Positions 18,733 through 26,053 of a stretch of DNA of 49,708 nt are shown here, piece after piece (the first letter of the stretch is position 1; every line of letters begins with the position of its first letter). The notes beneath the pieces are model-generated. The model was not told the DNA's origin. It saw only the letters and a program-made list of their open reading frames with translations, and did no database searches. The stretch comes from Alteromonas sp. C1M14 (GTDB taxonomy: Bacteria; Pseudomonadota; Gammaproteobacteria; Enterobacterales; Alteromonadaceae), in assembly GCF_018860965.1 (NCBI RefSeq), contig NZ_JAHKQF010000016.1:1-49708 (forward strand). Direction: 5' to 3'. The position numbers and the translations under genes were made by a program.

Positions 18733-20811
18733 TTACTCCAATTTAGCTTGTATCTCATCAACAACACTGGAAAGTGTTTTAACCGCTTTATTCATTTCCG
18801 TTGCATAACCAGTAACGGATTGAGACCAAATTTTCAAGTGTTCGGCAGTTTGTCCGTTCGCTTGTTTCGCATAGTCTTCGAGCATTTGGGTCATGTTGGA
18901 ACTGAGTTGTTCTACTTCGTCTTTCAGATCGCCGATGAACTCTTTCTGCGTTACTTTGAGTTCTGAGAATGTTGAAGAGGCGCTTTCTATCAGGCCATTA
19001 AGCTGTGTGCTTAATTCACTAAATCGCGAAACATCCTTCATTAACTCTTCGCGCAGGCTTTCCATTCTTTGTGCAGACATCTGATTTTGATTTGCCAAGT
19101 CAGCTGTACTTTCTACTGCTTCTTTTATTGCGCCCGATAGCTTATTACCCGCCTCGTTAACATGAGAACTCAGTACCCGCATATTATCGGCTGAGACGCG
19201 CAGCTCAGTTGAAGATTCTCGCATGGCTTGTGTAGCTTGCGCACTGGCATCTACGGAAGAATTAATGCTGTTTTGCAGCGTTTGCCCTTGGGCTATTAAT
19301 TGTTTAACAGTAGCCACCTGTTCGGCTACCGACTTTTCTACTGACTGAAGAATTTCATTTGAAAGTGTGGAAATAGCTTGGGTTTGTTGTTCAATCTTAG
19401 CATTCCGCTCAGTTTCCAGTTGTGAAGAACGCTGCTCCCTTTCATCAAATGACTTAGTCAGGCCACTAAGCTGAGTCTCTACAAAGGTACTCAACGTTTC
19501 ACCCTGTCTGCGCGAGTTCTCTACCAGCTCATTTACCTGAGATTTAATTGTGCTCACCAATTCTTCATCTCTTTTAGCCGAAGCCTCTTCGCGAGATTTC
19601 ATTTGTGTGGACATTTCGCCAATTTGATTTTCTACAAAGGATGTTAGCTTTTGATGAATCGCTTCCGACTGAGATGACAGACTGTTCACCTGATTTGAAA
19701 TATCTGCGATTAGGGCTTTTTCACGTTCTCCTGAATCTGCCTGTGTTTTCTGTAATTGTTCAACAAAACTATTCATAGTCGTTTGCATGGCATCAACAGA
19801 CTGGCTTACTTTAGATGAAACATCATCTAATGCCTGGCGCTGTTGATTTCCTGCTTGTCCGAACCCATCCATAAAACTTTGAAGTAGACCTTCTAGCGCT
19901 TTTTGATTACCTTCGGCGGTTTCGTCTACCAGCTTATTGATAGCCGGAGCCATGATTTCGGAAAGGCTTTTTTCTAAGCTTGATTGAATTCCCTGAGTAG
20001 CAGTGGCCACAGCATCCTGCATTTTTTCACCGATCTTTTCAGCTAAGCCTTGGAGAACTTCACGAGATTCAGAACTATTTTCAGATATTTTCTGAAGTTG
20101 TTCTTCTGGTCTAATTCGCGGGAAAAGCCAATCTACACGGTCTTCTATTACTCTGATTTCACGTCTTATGAGCTGTTCACAGAATTTTTCGAAAAAGTTG
20201 AAGATTACACTGAGGGCCACGCCCCAAACCGATGTTAAAAATGCAATTTTGGCACCATTGACTACACCGGCTACACCTTCTTGCATTTCATTTACATCAA
20301 CACCTGCTCCTAATTTTAAATCGGCAAGTCCCAATTGGAGTCCCATAAAAGTACCAATAACACCAAGAGCCGTTAGGAAACCCGGTACAGCTGCAATCAA
20401 GCGATTCTCAGTAACGCTTCGAGCCAAGGTGTAAGAATTAAAAAAGTGACCCGCATCCAGCGTATTACGAAGTTCTATTTTATCGCCGTTTTGAATTTCA
20501 ACGAGGGTTTCATCAAACTCCATCCACAAAAAGCCTATGCCTTTGTCTTTTTGCTTAGCCTGCTGATACAACTCCTCCCTCTTACTAGCAACATCCTCTC
20601 GTTTAAGAGGTTCTAATTTATTAGATAGCCAACTAAGCTTGAAGCCGGTTTTGATACATTTGTACAGAAAGAACCCAGCAAATACGACAGTTACAGCAAT
20701 TAATAGCGCAACAAATAGTGTACTTAATTCAGTACCTGTTTGTGGGTGTAAAGTGAATTTTGAAAAGTCTGGGATTAGCCAAGAAAGCTCGATATGCTTT
20801 TCATTTGCCAT
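18733..20811 (-). CDS. zorA: Zorya protein ZorA (MotA/ExbB-like motor with long coiled-coil tail)
   Basis: 692 residues, start ATG 20811 with AGGAA upstream. Membrane segments lie at about 28-50 ('LFVALLIAVTVVFAGFFLY'), 140-165 ('GFLTALGVIGTFMGLQLGL') and 185-210 ('KIAFLTSVWGVALSVIFNF'), the MotA/TolQ/ExbB proton-channel arrangement. From about 240 to the end it is an almost unbroken, Gln/Ser/Glu-rich coiled coil, the long cytoplasmic tail of ZorA. That tail is thought to transmit motor rotation on phage-induced envelope perturbation and so recruit or activate ZorC and ZorD. It is the first gene of the zorABCD operon. Flagellar MotA is ruled out by the ~450-residue tail and the neighbours. 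Confidence 0.95.
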   Translation of the reverse strand: MANEKHIELSWLIPDFSKFTLHPQTGTELSTLFVALLIAVTVVFAGFFLYKCIKTGFKLSWLSNKLEPLKREDVASKREELYQQAKQKDKGIGFLWMEFDETLVEIQNGDKIELRNTLDAGHFFNSYTLARSVTENRLIAAVPGFLTALGVIGTFMGLQLGLADLKLGAGVDVNEMQEGVAGVVNGAKIAFLTSVWGVALSVIFNFFEKFCEQLIRREIRVIEDRVDWLFPRIRPEEQLQKISENSSESREVLQGLAEKIGEKMQDAVATATQGIQSSLEKSLSEIMAPAINKLVDETAEGNQKALEGLLQSFMDGFGQAGNQQRQALDDVSSKVSQSVDAMQTTMNSFVEQLQKTQADSGEREKALIADISNQVNSLSSQSEAIHQKLTSFVENQIGEMSTQMKSREEASAKRDEELVSTIKSQVNELVENSRRQGETLSTFVETQLSGLTKSFDEREQRSSQLETERNAKIEQQTQAISTLSNEILQSVEKSVAEQVATVKQLIAQGQTLQNSINSSVDASAQATQAMRESSTELRVSADNMRVLSSHVNEAGNKLSGAIKEAVESTADLANQNQMSAQRMESLREELMKDVSRFSELSTQLNGLIESASSTFSELKVTQKEFIGDLKDEVEQLSSNMTQMLEDYAKQANGQTAEHLKIWSQSVTGYATEMNKAVKTLSSVVDEIQAKLE

Positions 20812-20877
20812 TATTGATTCCTTTTAATAGTCGCAATACTTCAAAAAGCTGCTTTAATTTTTATTCTTATCGCCTTG

Positions 20878-20915
20878 ATTATACTAAAGTATGAAAAAAG
20901 TTATACCTATGGTAT
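20878..20915 (-). promoter_or_regulatory. Putative zorA promoter with two tandem dyads
   Basis: On the minus strand a TATAAT hexamer (20878-20883) lies about 67 bp before the zorA start; the -35 is weak. Two short inverted repeats sit here: ATACT-AA-AGTAT (20881-20892), overlapping the -10, and ATACC-TAT-GGTAT (20903-20915) just upstream. Their centres are about 22 bp apart, two helical turns, so they could bind one regulator on the same DNA face and repress the operon. Confidence 0.4.
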
Positions 20916-20929
20916 TCAATTATAATAAG

Positions 20930-21697
20930 TTACCTAAGACAACAACGTTCAAACCGCCGCTTTAAATTTTCCTCCAGTTCACCAGATATGTCATACAAGA
21001 CTACCTTTTCGTCGAATGCTTCATATTCTGTACCTCTTAATTTGCTATGAATATGAACTCTACCAAAATGATCTAAAGCAATTAGGTCTAGATCAAAAAG
21101 TGTATGAATGTCGGCGCGAAGCAGCAATCCATTGTGAACTGAATAATTGATTTCTTCAGAATGTGAAATAATGTGTGCGGCTTCGAGGATCGCTTCAACT
21201 TTGCAACCAGTGACACAGCATTGAGAGTTGAATGCAGTCAACAAATCCTTCCTAAAAGCAGGTTGCCCACGTCTGGATTTAATCTCTCGCAAAACTCTAT
21301 TGTCTTCTGAATTTTTATCCTTTCTTGTTTCAACCTTGTTTCCTTTCGGGTCTTTGGTAATCTTGGTATGCAAAGTATCTAGCTGTCCATAAAAATAGGA
21401 AACTAAATACCCACTTTTATCGATACGCTTCTCATCATCATCCTTTTCCTGTGCAAGAATTGCACACCTTACACTAGCATTTGGGTATTCCTTTTGAAAC
21501 TTCCCCGTTCCGAGATATTCGATAAACTGTTCTTCATCCATTCCCTTATAGTTATCAGAACTACCGGTCAGCGAAACATCTAGAGTCTCTTCTTCTGAGC
21601 CATTTTTGACAACGAATACTGGGTATACAGTCCTATATCCATTTTTTTCAATTGTAGAAATAGACCTTAGATGTCGTAACTTAGTTTTCTTTGCCAT
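20930..21697 (-). CDS. HNH endonuclease, Zorya-adjacent
   Basis: 255 residues from ATG 21697, chosen because AAGGA lies eight bases upstream; the ATG at 21724 has no binding site. The N-terminal ~150 residues have no motif I recognise. The C-terminal part is an HNH_2-type nuclease: 'CCVTGCKVEAILEAAHIISH', then 'HNGLLLRADIHTLFDLDL'. It lies 118 bp upstream of zorA on the same strand. Type II Zorya carries an HNH nuclease (ZorE) with ZorAB, but here a complete type I set with ZorC and ZorD follows. It may be an extra effector of this Zorya locus or a separate defence nuclease; the gap with its own promoter-like sequence leaves this open. Confidence 0.82.
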   Translation of the reverse strand: MAKKTKLRHLRSISTIEKNGYRTVYPVFVVKNGSEEETLDVSLTGSSDNYKGMDEEQFIEYLGTGKFQKEYPNASVRCAILAQEKDDDEKRIDKSGYLVSYFYGQLDTLHTKITKDPKGNKVETRKDKNSEDNRVLREIKSRRGQPAFRKDLLTAFNSQCCVTGCKVEAILEAAHIISHSEEINYSVHNGLLLRADIHTLFDLDLIALDHFGRVHIHSKLRGTEYEAFDEKVVLYDISGELEENLKRRFERCCLR

Positions 21698-22070
21698 TAT
21701 TATTATCCTTCGTGAGCAATACATTTCGAAATTAAGTTTATTCTCTGAATTTCCTCAGCTTTATTCGAAATAACCATCAAGAAATTTATCATTATACACA
21801 ACAATATTTAATGCCTGAGTACGTTAAACTACTACGTTTAGTCGATTGTTATTTAAAGAAAGCCGGCACGTGTTGGCGGATCCAGAACTTGACTGGCAGT
21901 CACAGAAACGATGACAACCTGTCAGCCACGATATGAATGAAGAATGCGTGTAAAATTACCAAATAAAGAAAGCTGAAAATCAGGTTACTGATTTATTGCA
22001 TATAACTTTCTTTGAACTCAATCGGCTAACTTTTCAGTATTTATGTAATGTAAAACAGAAACTATCAACA
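21698..22070. other. Intergenic region between two HNH genes
   Basis: About 370 bp without a supported gene. A short open stretch near 21877-21915 reads 'VLADPELDWQSQKR' on the plus strand, which could be a gene remnant but is too short to assign. The part next to 22070 contains the nested inverted repeat listed separately. It must also hold the promoter of the leftward HNH gene, which I could not pin down. Confidence 0.4.
21965..22013. repeat. 49-bp nested inverted repeat, possible terminator
   Basis: Outer arms AAAGAAAG (21965-21972) and CTTTCTTT (22006-22013) enclose a perfect inner hairpin AAATCAG-GTTA-CTGATTT (21977-21994). It lies about 60 bp past the stop of the second HNH gene, and in that direction (minus) the hairpin is followed by a pyrimidine-rich stretch. 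A terminator is the simplest reading; a mobile-element end is possible. Confidence 0.5.
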
Positions 22071-22499
22071 TTAGCCTGAGCACAGACTTTCATTATCCAT
22101 TTTGCCGAAATTACAATCCTCACAGAGAACCTGTAAATTAGATATATCAAGCGCCAAATGCGGATATTTTGAGCGTGGTTTAATATGATCAACGTGCATA
22201 ACGCTGCCATGTTGAATACCAGAGCCGCAATAAGTGCAGAGACCATCAGACTCTCGCAGAACTGTAAGCCGTAGCGTTCGCCATGCTCTTGTTTGGTAAA
22301 AGCTTGTTTCAGATTTTGCGCTCACAGGTAATTGACAAAGTGTTTCAATGACCTCTGGTTTACTGTTAAAGCGATATATAATTGCCCGCCCATCGTTTTT
22401 TTCAAACCATTTACGCATACTCGTTATTGCTCTGGAATAGCTTTTGTAGGTTTTGCGAGTCATTTTACCGGCTAACTCATAAGTCACATCCACGCTCAT
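22071..22499 (-). CDS. Small HNH endonuclease
   Basis: 142 residues. The C-terminal half is a classical McrA-like HNH domain: 'RLTVLRESDGLCTYCGSG', 'MHVDHIKPRSKYPHLALD', 'NLQVLCEDCNFGKMDN', with two CxxC pairs for a structural zinc and the catalytic 'DH' pair. The N-terminal ~70 residues (from 'MSVDVTYELAGKMTRKTYKSY') have no recognisable domain. Its ATG (22497-22499) overlaps the stop of the RmuC chimera in TAATG, so the two are translationally coupled. Probable role in defence or DNA processing inside the island; target unknown. Confidence 0.85.
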   Translation of the reverse strand: MSVDVTYELAGKMTRKTYKSYSRAITSMRKWFEKNDGRAIIYRFNSKPEVIETLCQLPVSAKSETSFYQTRAWRTLRLTVLRESDGLCTYCGSGIQHGSVMHVDHIKPRSKYPHLALDISNLQVLCEDCNFGKMDNESLCSG

Positions 22500-23071
22500 T
22501 ATTCAGCCTCCGATGCTATTACAAGCGAATCAGCAATATCCGATTTTGCCAGTATATTTTCGGGTATATCGTTTTTAACCCTAACCCCTTGCTCTTTAAA
22601 CTGTTCGGCTTGGCGAACTAAATTACCATTGCCATTCCTCAAGGTTTTCATAGCATCATCAAACGTTACTTGTGCGGTATTTAATTGGCCTCCCAGCTTA
22701 TCCATTTTCACTAAAAAAACCCGCAGCTTGTCGTAAACAAGTCCAGCTCGCTCTGCAAATTCAGCCGCTTTTTTATTTTGACGTTCAATAGTCCAGATAC
22801 TAGACACAGTTTTTAATGTTGCCAGCAACGTTGTCGGTGTAACAATAACGATATGTTTAGTAAAGGCCTCTTCAAACATCGTGAAACCAGCCTGCAATGC
22901 TACATTAAATGCGGGCTCAACTGGAAAACACAGGGTTTTCTTATCTAGCTGTAGCATGTAAGAGTTACCCTTCTGGCAGATCTCCATACCTAATGCTTCT
23001 AACACCAAAATAAGATTAGGTGATATTCCCCGTTGCTGAAAACGTTTCTTTGCGTGCTGAGATAGCGTCAT
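22499..23071 (-). CDS. Chimeric protein: 'HAxKRxQQRG' N-terminus joined in frame to RmuC C-terminal domain
   Basis: 190 residues, start ATG 23071. Residues 1 to ~46 ('MTLSQHAKKRFQQRGIS...') match the N-terminus of a small uncharacterised protein family. From 'CFPVEPAFNVALQ' on, it matches the C-terminal half of RmuC: 'IVIVTPTTLLATLKTVSSIW', 'ERAGLVYDKLRVFLVKM', 'GNGNLVRQAEQFKE'. Full RmuC is ~450-500 residues with a long N-terminal coiled coil, absent here. RmuC is linked to DNA recombination and restrains inversions; its C-terminal domain has a PD-(D/E)XK-related fold. This gene is either a deletion-born fusion or a short RmuC-like family. It is coupled to the HNH gene and divergent from a WYL regulator. 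Confidence 0.75.
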   Translation of the reverse strand: MTLSQHAKKRFQQRGISPNLILVLEALGMEICQKGNSYMLQLDKKTLCFPVEPAFNVALQAGFTMFEEAFTKHIVIVTPTTLLATLKTVSSIWTIERQNKKAAEFAERAGLVYDKLRVFLVKMDKLGGQLNTAQVTFDDAMKTLRNGNGNLVRQAEQFKEQGVRVKNDIPENILAKSDIADSLVIASEAE

Positions 23072-23099
23072 AAGTCATTCCTCTTCGTTTATTAAATAG

Positions 23100-23135
23100 A
23101 CTATATGTCGCAATTGACGACAGTTAAATAACTGT
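23100..23135 (-). promoter_or_regulatory. Promoter/operator of the RmuC chimera-HNH operon
   Basis: On the minus strand, -35 TTAACT (23122-23127) and -10 TATAGT (23100-23105) are 16 bp apart, 29 bp before the start codon. The spacer plus one base is a dyad, TGTCG-N7-CGACA (23106-23122). Overlapping the -35 is a perfect 7-bp-arm dyad, ACAGTTA-AA-TAACTGT (23120-23135). A regulator bound to either would block RNA polymerase; the divergent WYL protein is the obvious candidate. Confidence 0.6.
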
Positions 23136-23287
23136 AAACATACACATGTCGCCTAATCAGGCACGACTGAATGCTCAAGAGTTTTCCTTTTAAACCTATA
23201 GAAAAATTTTATCATTATAATCTGTTACTTATGATATATATCAGTTATTCCTCTGTCGTAAAAACATACATATCAACAAGTGTTTTT

Positions 23288-23316
23288 TTGTCATAAAGGG
23301 TATTTTGTGTTTTTAT
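23288..23316 (+). promoter_or_regulatory. Putative promoter of the WYL regulator gene
   Basis: TTGTCA (23288-23293, five of six matches to the -35 consensus) and TTTTAT (23311-23316, four of six to the -10) are separated by 17 bp, 38 bp before the start codon. Confidence 0.4.
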
Positions 23317-23354
23317 TTGGTGAATAATGTATCGTGAATAGAGACAGGTAATTT

Positions 23355-24212
23355 ATGAAGTGGCCGTACAGGTATGATCTACTGCAACGCTATCGTCTGA
23401 TTGAAATCGTTGCTATCTGGGAGGGAAAGCTGAATGCAGGTCATTTGATCGATCACTTCGGTATTGGCCGCCAACAAGCATCCAAAGACATTAACAATTA
23501 TCTCAACGAGATCGCTCCGGGAAACCTTGTATACAATAGCTCGTTAAAAGGCTACGAGCCCTCGTCCGATTTCAAACCTGTAGTAACTTCTTGTGTTGTT
23601 GATGAATATTTACAGCTTGTTCAGAGAAACTCTGATTTAACGTCTACTTTCGAAAGTCTTGTACTTGGCTTCAATCATACAACTAGAGTTCCTTTACCCA
23701 GTTTTCAGATTAAACCCGAAGTGATAAGACCGATAGTAAAAGCCTGCCGGTTAGGAGAAAGGCTTGAAGTAGATTATCGTTCTGTTAATTCACCAAACAA
23801 AGACGGAAGGATCATCGTCCCGCATTCTATTGTGCATTCCGGCATGCGCTGGCATGTTCGTGCTTATTGCGAGAAAAATCAGGAATTCCGAGATTTTGTC
23901 CTGACCCGTTTTTTTGAAATCCCTGAATCAGCGGGTACAGCTACAATATCCCCTGAAAGTGATGATTCGTGGCATACAAAGGTTAATGTTTGCTTTAAGC
24001 CAGATCCTCGTTTATCTCCCGCTCAACAGGAAGTTGTTGCAAATGACTATGGCATGAAAGAAGGGATATTGGTGATCAAAGTCCGCGCCGCTTTGGTCCA
24101 TTACCTGCTTCAGATGATGAAGATTGACCCTAATATTTTGCAAGGGAAGCCCACTGCACAACAGATTGTTATCGATAATTTAGAAGCAATTGAAAAGTGG
24201 TTATTTAAATAA
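23355..24212 (+). CDS. WYL-domain transcriptional regulator (BrxR/CapW-like)
   Basis: 285 residues, the usual length of wHTH-WYL-WCX defence regulators. The N-terminus is a winged helix-turn-helix ('YRLIEIVAIWEGKLNAGHLI', 'FGIGRQQASKDINNYL'). The middle is a WYL domain ('LEVDYRSVNSPNKDG', 'VPHSIVHSGMRWHVRAYC', 'FRDFVLTRF'), and a WCX-type C-terminal domain follows. Such proteins repress BREX, CBASS and other phage defence operons through inverted-repeat operators and are thought to sense a nucleotide or nucleic-acid ligand with the WYL domain. It is transcribed away from the RmuC chimera-HNH operon, across a 283-bp region with strong dyads, and is the best candidate controller of that operon. 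Control of Zorya is possible but not shown. Confidence 0.9.
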   Translation: MKWPYRYDLLQRYRLIEIVAIWEGKLNAGHLIDHFGIGRQQASKDINNYLNEIAPGNLVYNSSLKGYEPSSDFKPVVTSCVVDEYLQLVQRNSDLTSTFESLVLGFNHTTRVPLPSFQIKPEVIRPIVKACRLGERLEVDYRSVNSPNKDGRIIVPHSIVHSGMRWHVRAYCEKNQEFRDFVLTRFFEIPESAGTATISPESDDSWHTKVNVCFKPDPRLSPAQQEVVANDYGMKEGILVIKVRAALVHYLLQMMKIDPNILQGKPTAQQIVIDNLEAIEKWLFK

Positions 24213-24429
24213 TCCATTATAAATATTTCTATTAAAATTAACGATCCACTCTGAATGGAAGAAGTTCAAACGTAAATGACTTCAGTAAACCTTTGTGGAA
24301 CATCATTTAACACCAAAGATTTTATTAGCATGGATCTAAATTGACAGAAGTTTTCAAGCGGGTAAATTACAGTTAAGTACACATTTTGAATTTGTGAGCA
24401 TGGGATATCGCTGAAAGCGAGGGAGAGAT

Positions 24430-24506
24430 TGGTCGGTGTGAGAGGATTTGAACCTCCGACCCCTGACACCCCATGACAGTGCGCTACCAAGCTGCGCCAC
24501 ACACCG
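24430..24506 (-). tRNA. tRNA-Pro (anticodon GGG)
   Basis: 77 nt with encoded CCA. The acceptor stem CGGTGTG/CACACCG, D arm GCGC-AGCTTGGTA-GCGC, anticodon loop ATGGGGT (GGG at loop positions 3-5) and T loop TTCAAAT are all present. It differs only slightly from E. coli tRNA-Pro(GGG), including the same T-T mismatch in the anticodon stem. Its 3' end faces the defence island, so it marks the right boundary and is the likely historical integration site. Confidence 0.97.
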
Positions 24507-24522
24507 ACCGAAAGAGCCGACA

Positions 24523-24550
24523 AGTCTACTTATTTTTACCCACTTTGCAA
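24523..24550 (-). promoter_or_regulatory. Promoter of the tRNA-Pro gene
   Basis: TTGCAA (24545-24550) and TAGACT (24523-24528) with a 16-bp spacer lie 17 bp before the mature tRNA 5' end. Confidence 0.6.
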
Positions 24551-24663
24551 CGACAAATATGGGAAATTTAAACTAAGCGACTAAATCGTAACCAAATAGC
24601 GCTATTTTTCTGCAGGCCTTTAATCCTATAGCCAATAAGTGCGCCTATTTATCACGCTAACGC

Positions 24664-26028
24664 CTATTGAAGAGTGACCAAACACACTACACTTACCACG
24701 CATGCCACCAGCACATTTAGCATCATCCCTTCTCGGGCCATGGTTTTTATATCAAACACTCCGGTGGAGTAAGCAATAGCATTCGGCGCTGTAGCCACAG
24801 GCAACATAAATGCACAACTGGCGCTAATCGACGCCGGTATCATAAGTAATTTAGGATCTACTCCCACTCCGGCACCCGCTGCAGCGAGAATAGGCATAAG
24901 TAACGTGGCGGTAGCCGTATTCGAGGTGATTTCCGTCAGGAAGGTTACAAACAAGCAAATAAACAGCACCAACAGAATTACCGGCAAGGTAGAAAGCGCC
25001 GTCATCCACTCCCCCATCACCATGCTTAAACCAGAAGCGCTAAAGGCTTTAGCAATACAAATACCACCTGCAAAAAGTAATAACATCCCCCAAGGAATAT
25101 CGTTGGCAGTATCCCAATCCAGCAGTTTTTCGTGTTTATGACCGCTGTTCACCATAAACATCGCTACCACACCTGCCACTGCAATTGTGCTGTCACTGAT
25201 AGTGGTAATATCTAACCAGCCAGTCCAAAAGGGTCTAAACACCCAACCCATGGCTACCGTACCAAAAATCGCCAACACCCGCTTTTCCGCGGTCGACCAG
25301 GCTCCTGGCTCAGGTAGATTAATATCATCTATTTTACCTAACCCCCTACCCAACCACATCGCCATCACTGGAATTCCCACAAGTACAATAGGAATACCCG
25401 TTTTCATCCAGTCGACAAAATTATATTCAATACCTTGGGTTTCTTCGTACACACTCATAAATATAATATTTGGAGGTGTACCAATAGGCGTGCCAACACC
25501 ACCTAAGCTGGCGGCGTATGCAATGCCTAGTAATAAGGCAATACCAAAACGCTTGTGCTCAGTGGCTTTAATAATAGCCATGGCCATGGGCAAGATCATC
25601 AGCATGGTTGCTGTGTTGCTGATCCACATACTTAATACCGCGGTGGTTAGCATAAACCCAAGCACCAATTTTAAACCGCTGCCCGTTCCTGTCAGGCGCA
25701 ACATATAAATGGCTAGCCGTTTATGCAGATTCGCTTTTTCTAACCCTTTAGAAAGCATTGACGCGGCCATCAATAACACAATGACATGGTTACCCAACGC
25801 CGACGCCGCTTCACTGTGAGTAATAACGCCAGCTAACGGAAATAATGCAAAGGGAATCAGTGATGTGGCGGGTATGGGCAAGGCTTCGGTTACCCACAAA
25901 ATAGCAACAAACGTCGTGATACCCGCGGTGTAGGCAATCGCAGAGGTTTGCCCACTAGCCATTAAGATAATCGTTAGAAGTACTGATACCGCAAAGGCAA
26001 TGGATAAGGTTAAACTACTTTTTATCAC
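24664..26028 (-). CDS. SLC13/DASS family sodium-coupled anion (dicarboxylate-type) transporter
   Basis: 454 residues starting at GTG 26028 with a strong AAGGAG six bases upstream. It is hydrophobic throughout with about 11-12 membrane segments. Family motifs are 'VTEALPIPATSLIPFALFPL', 'SNTATMLMILPMAMAII' and, near the C-terminus, 'TEITSNTATATLLMPIL', the paired SNT sodium/substrate motifs of DASS transporters, plus 'GTPPNIIF'. These import di- or tricarboxylates, or sulfate, with sodium; the substrate cannot be read from sequence. It follows dcd by 25 bp and may be read with it. Confidence 0.9.
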   Translation of the reverse strand: MIKSSLTLSIAFAVSVLLTIILMASGQTSAIAYTAGITTFVAILWVTEALPIPATSLIPFALFPLAGVITHSEAASALGNHVIVLLMAASMLSKGLEKANLHKRLAIYMLRLTGTGSGLKLVLGFMLTTAVLSMWISNTATMLMILPMAMAIIKATEHKRFGIALLLGIAYAASLGGVGTPIGTPPNIIFMSVYEETQGIEYNFVDWMKTGIPIVLVGIPVMAMWLGRGLGKIDDINLPEPGAWSTAEKRVLAIFGTVAMGWVFRPFWTGWLDITTISDSTIAVAGVVAMFMVNSGHKHEKLLDWDTANDIPWGMLLLFAGGICIAKAFSASGLSMVMGEWMTALSTLPVILLVLFICLFVTFLTEITSNTATATLLMPILAAAGAGVGVDPKLLMIPASISASCAFMLPVATAPNAIAYSTGVFDIKTMAREGMMLNVLVACVVSVVCLVTLQ

Positions 26029-26053
26029 TGCCCGCTCCTTTTTATTATCTGGG

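Noticed and set aside
18733..20811. Flagellar or Tol/Exb motor protein instead of ZorA
   Set aside because: The long coiled-coil tail and the zorB-zorC-zorD neighbours fit only Zorya.
13088..21697. Calling the locus type II Zorya because of the HNH gene
   Set aside because: ZorC and ZorD are both present and intact, which defines type I; the HNH gene is treated as an extra.
24266..24523. 85-codon frame across the tRNA-Pro gene
   Set aside because: It overlaps the whole tRNA and encodes no recognisable protein.
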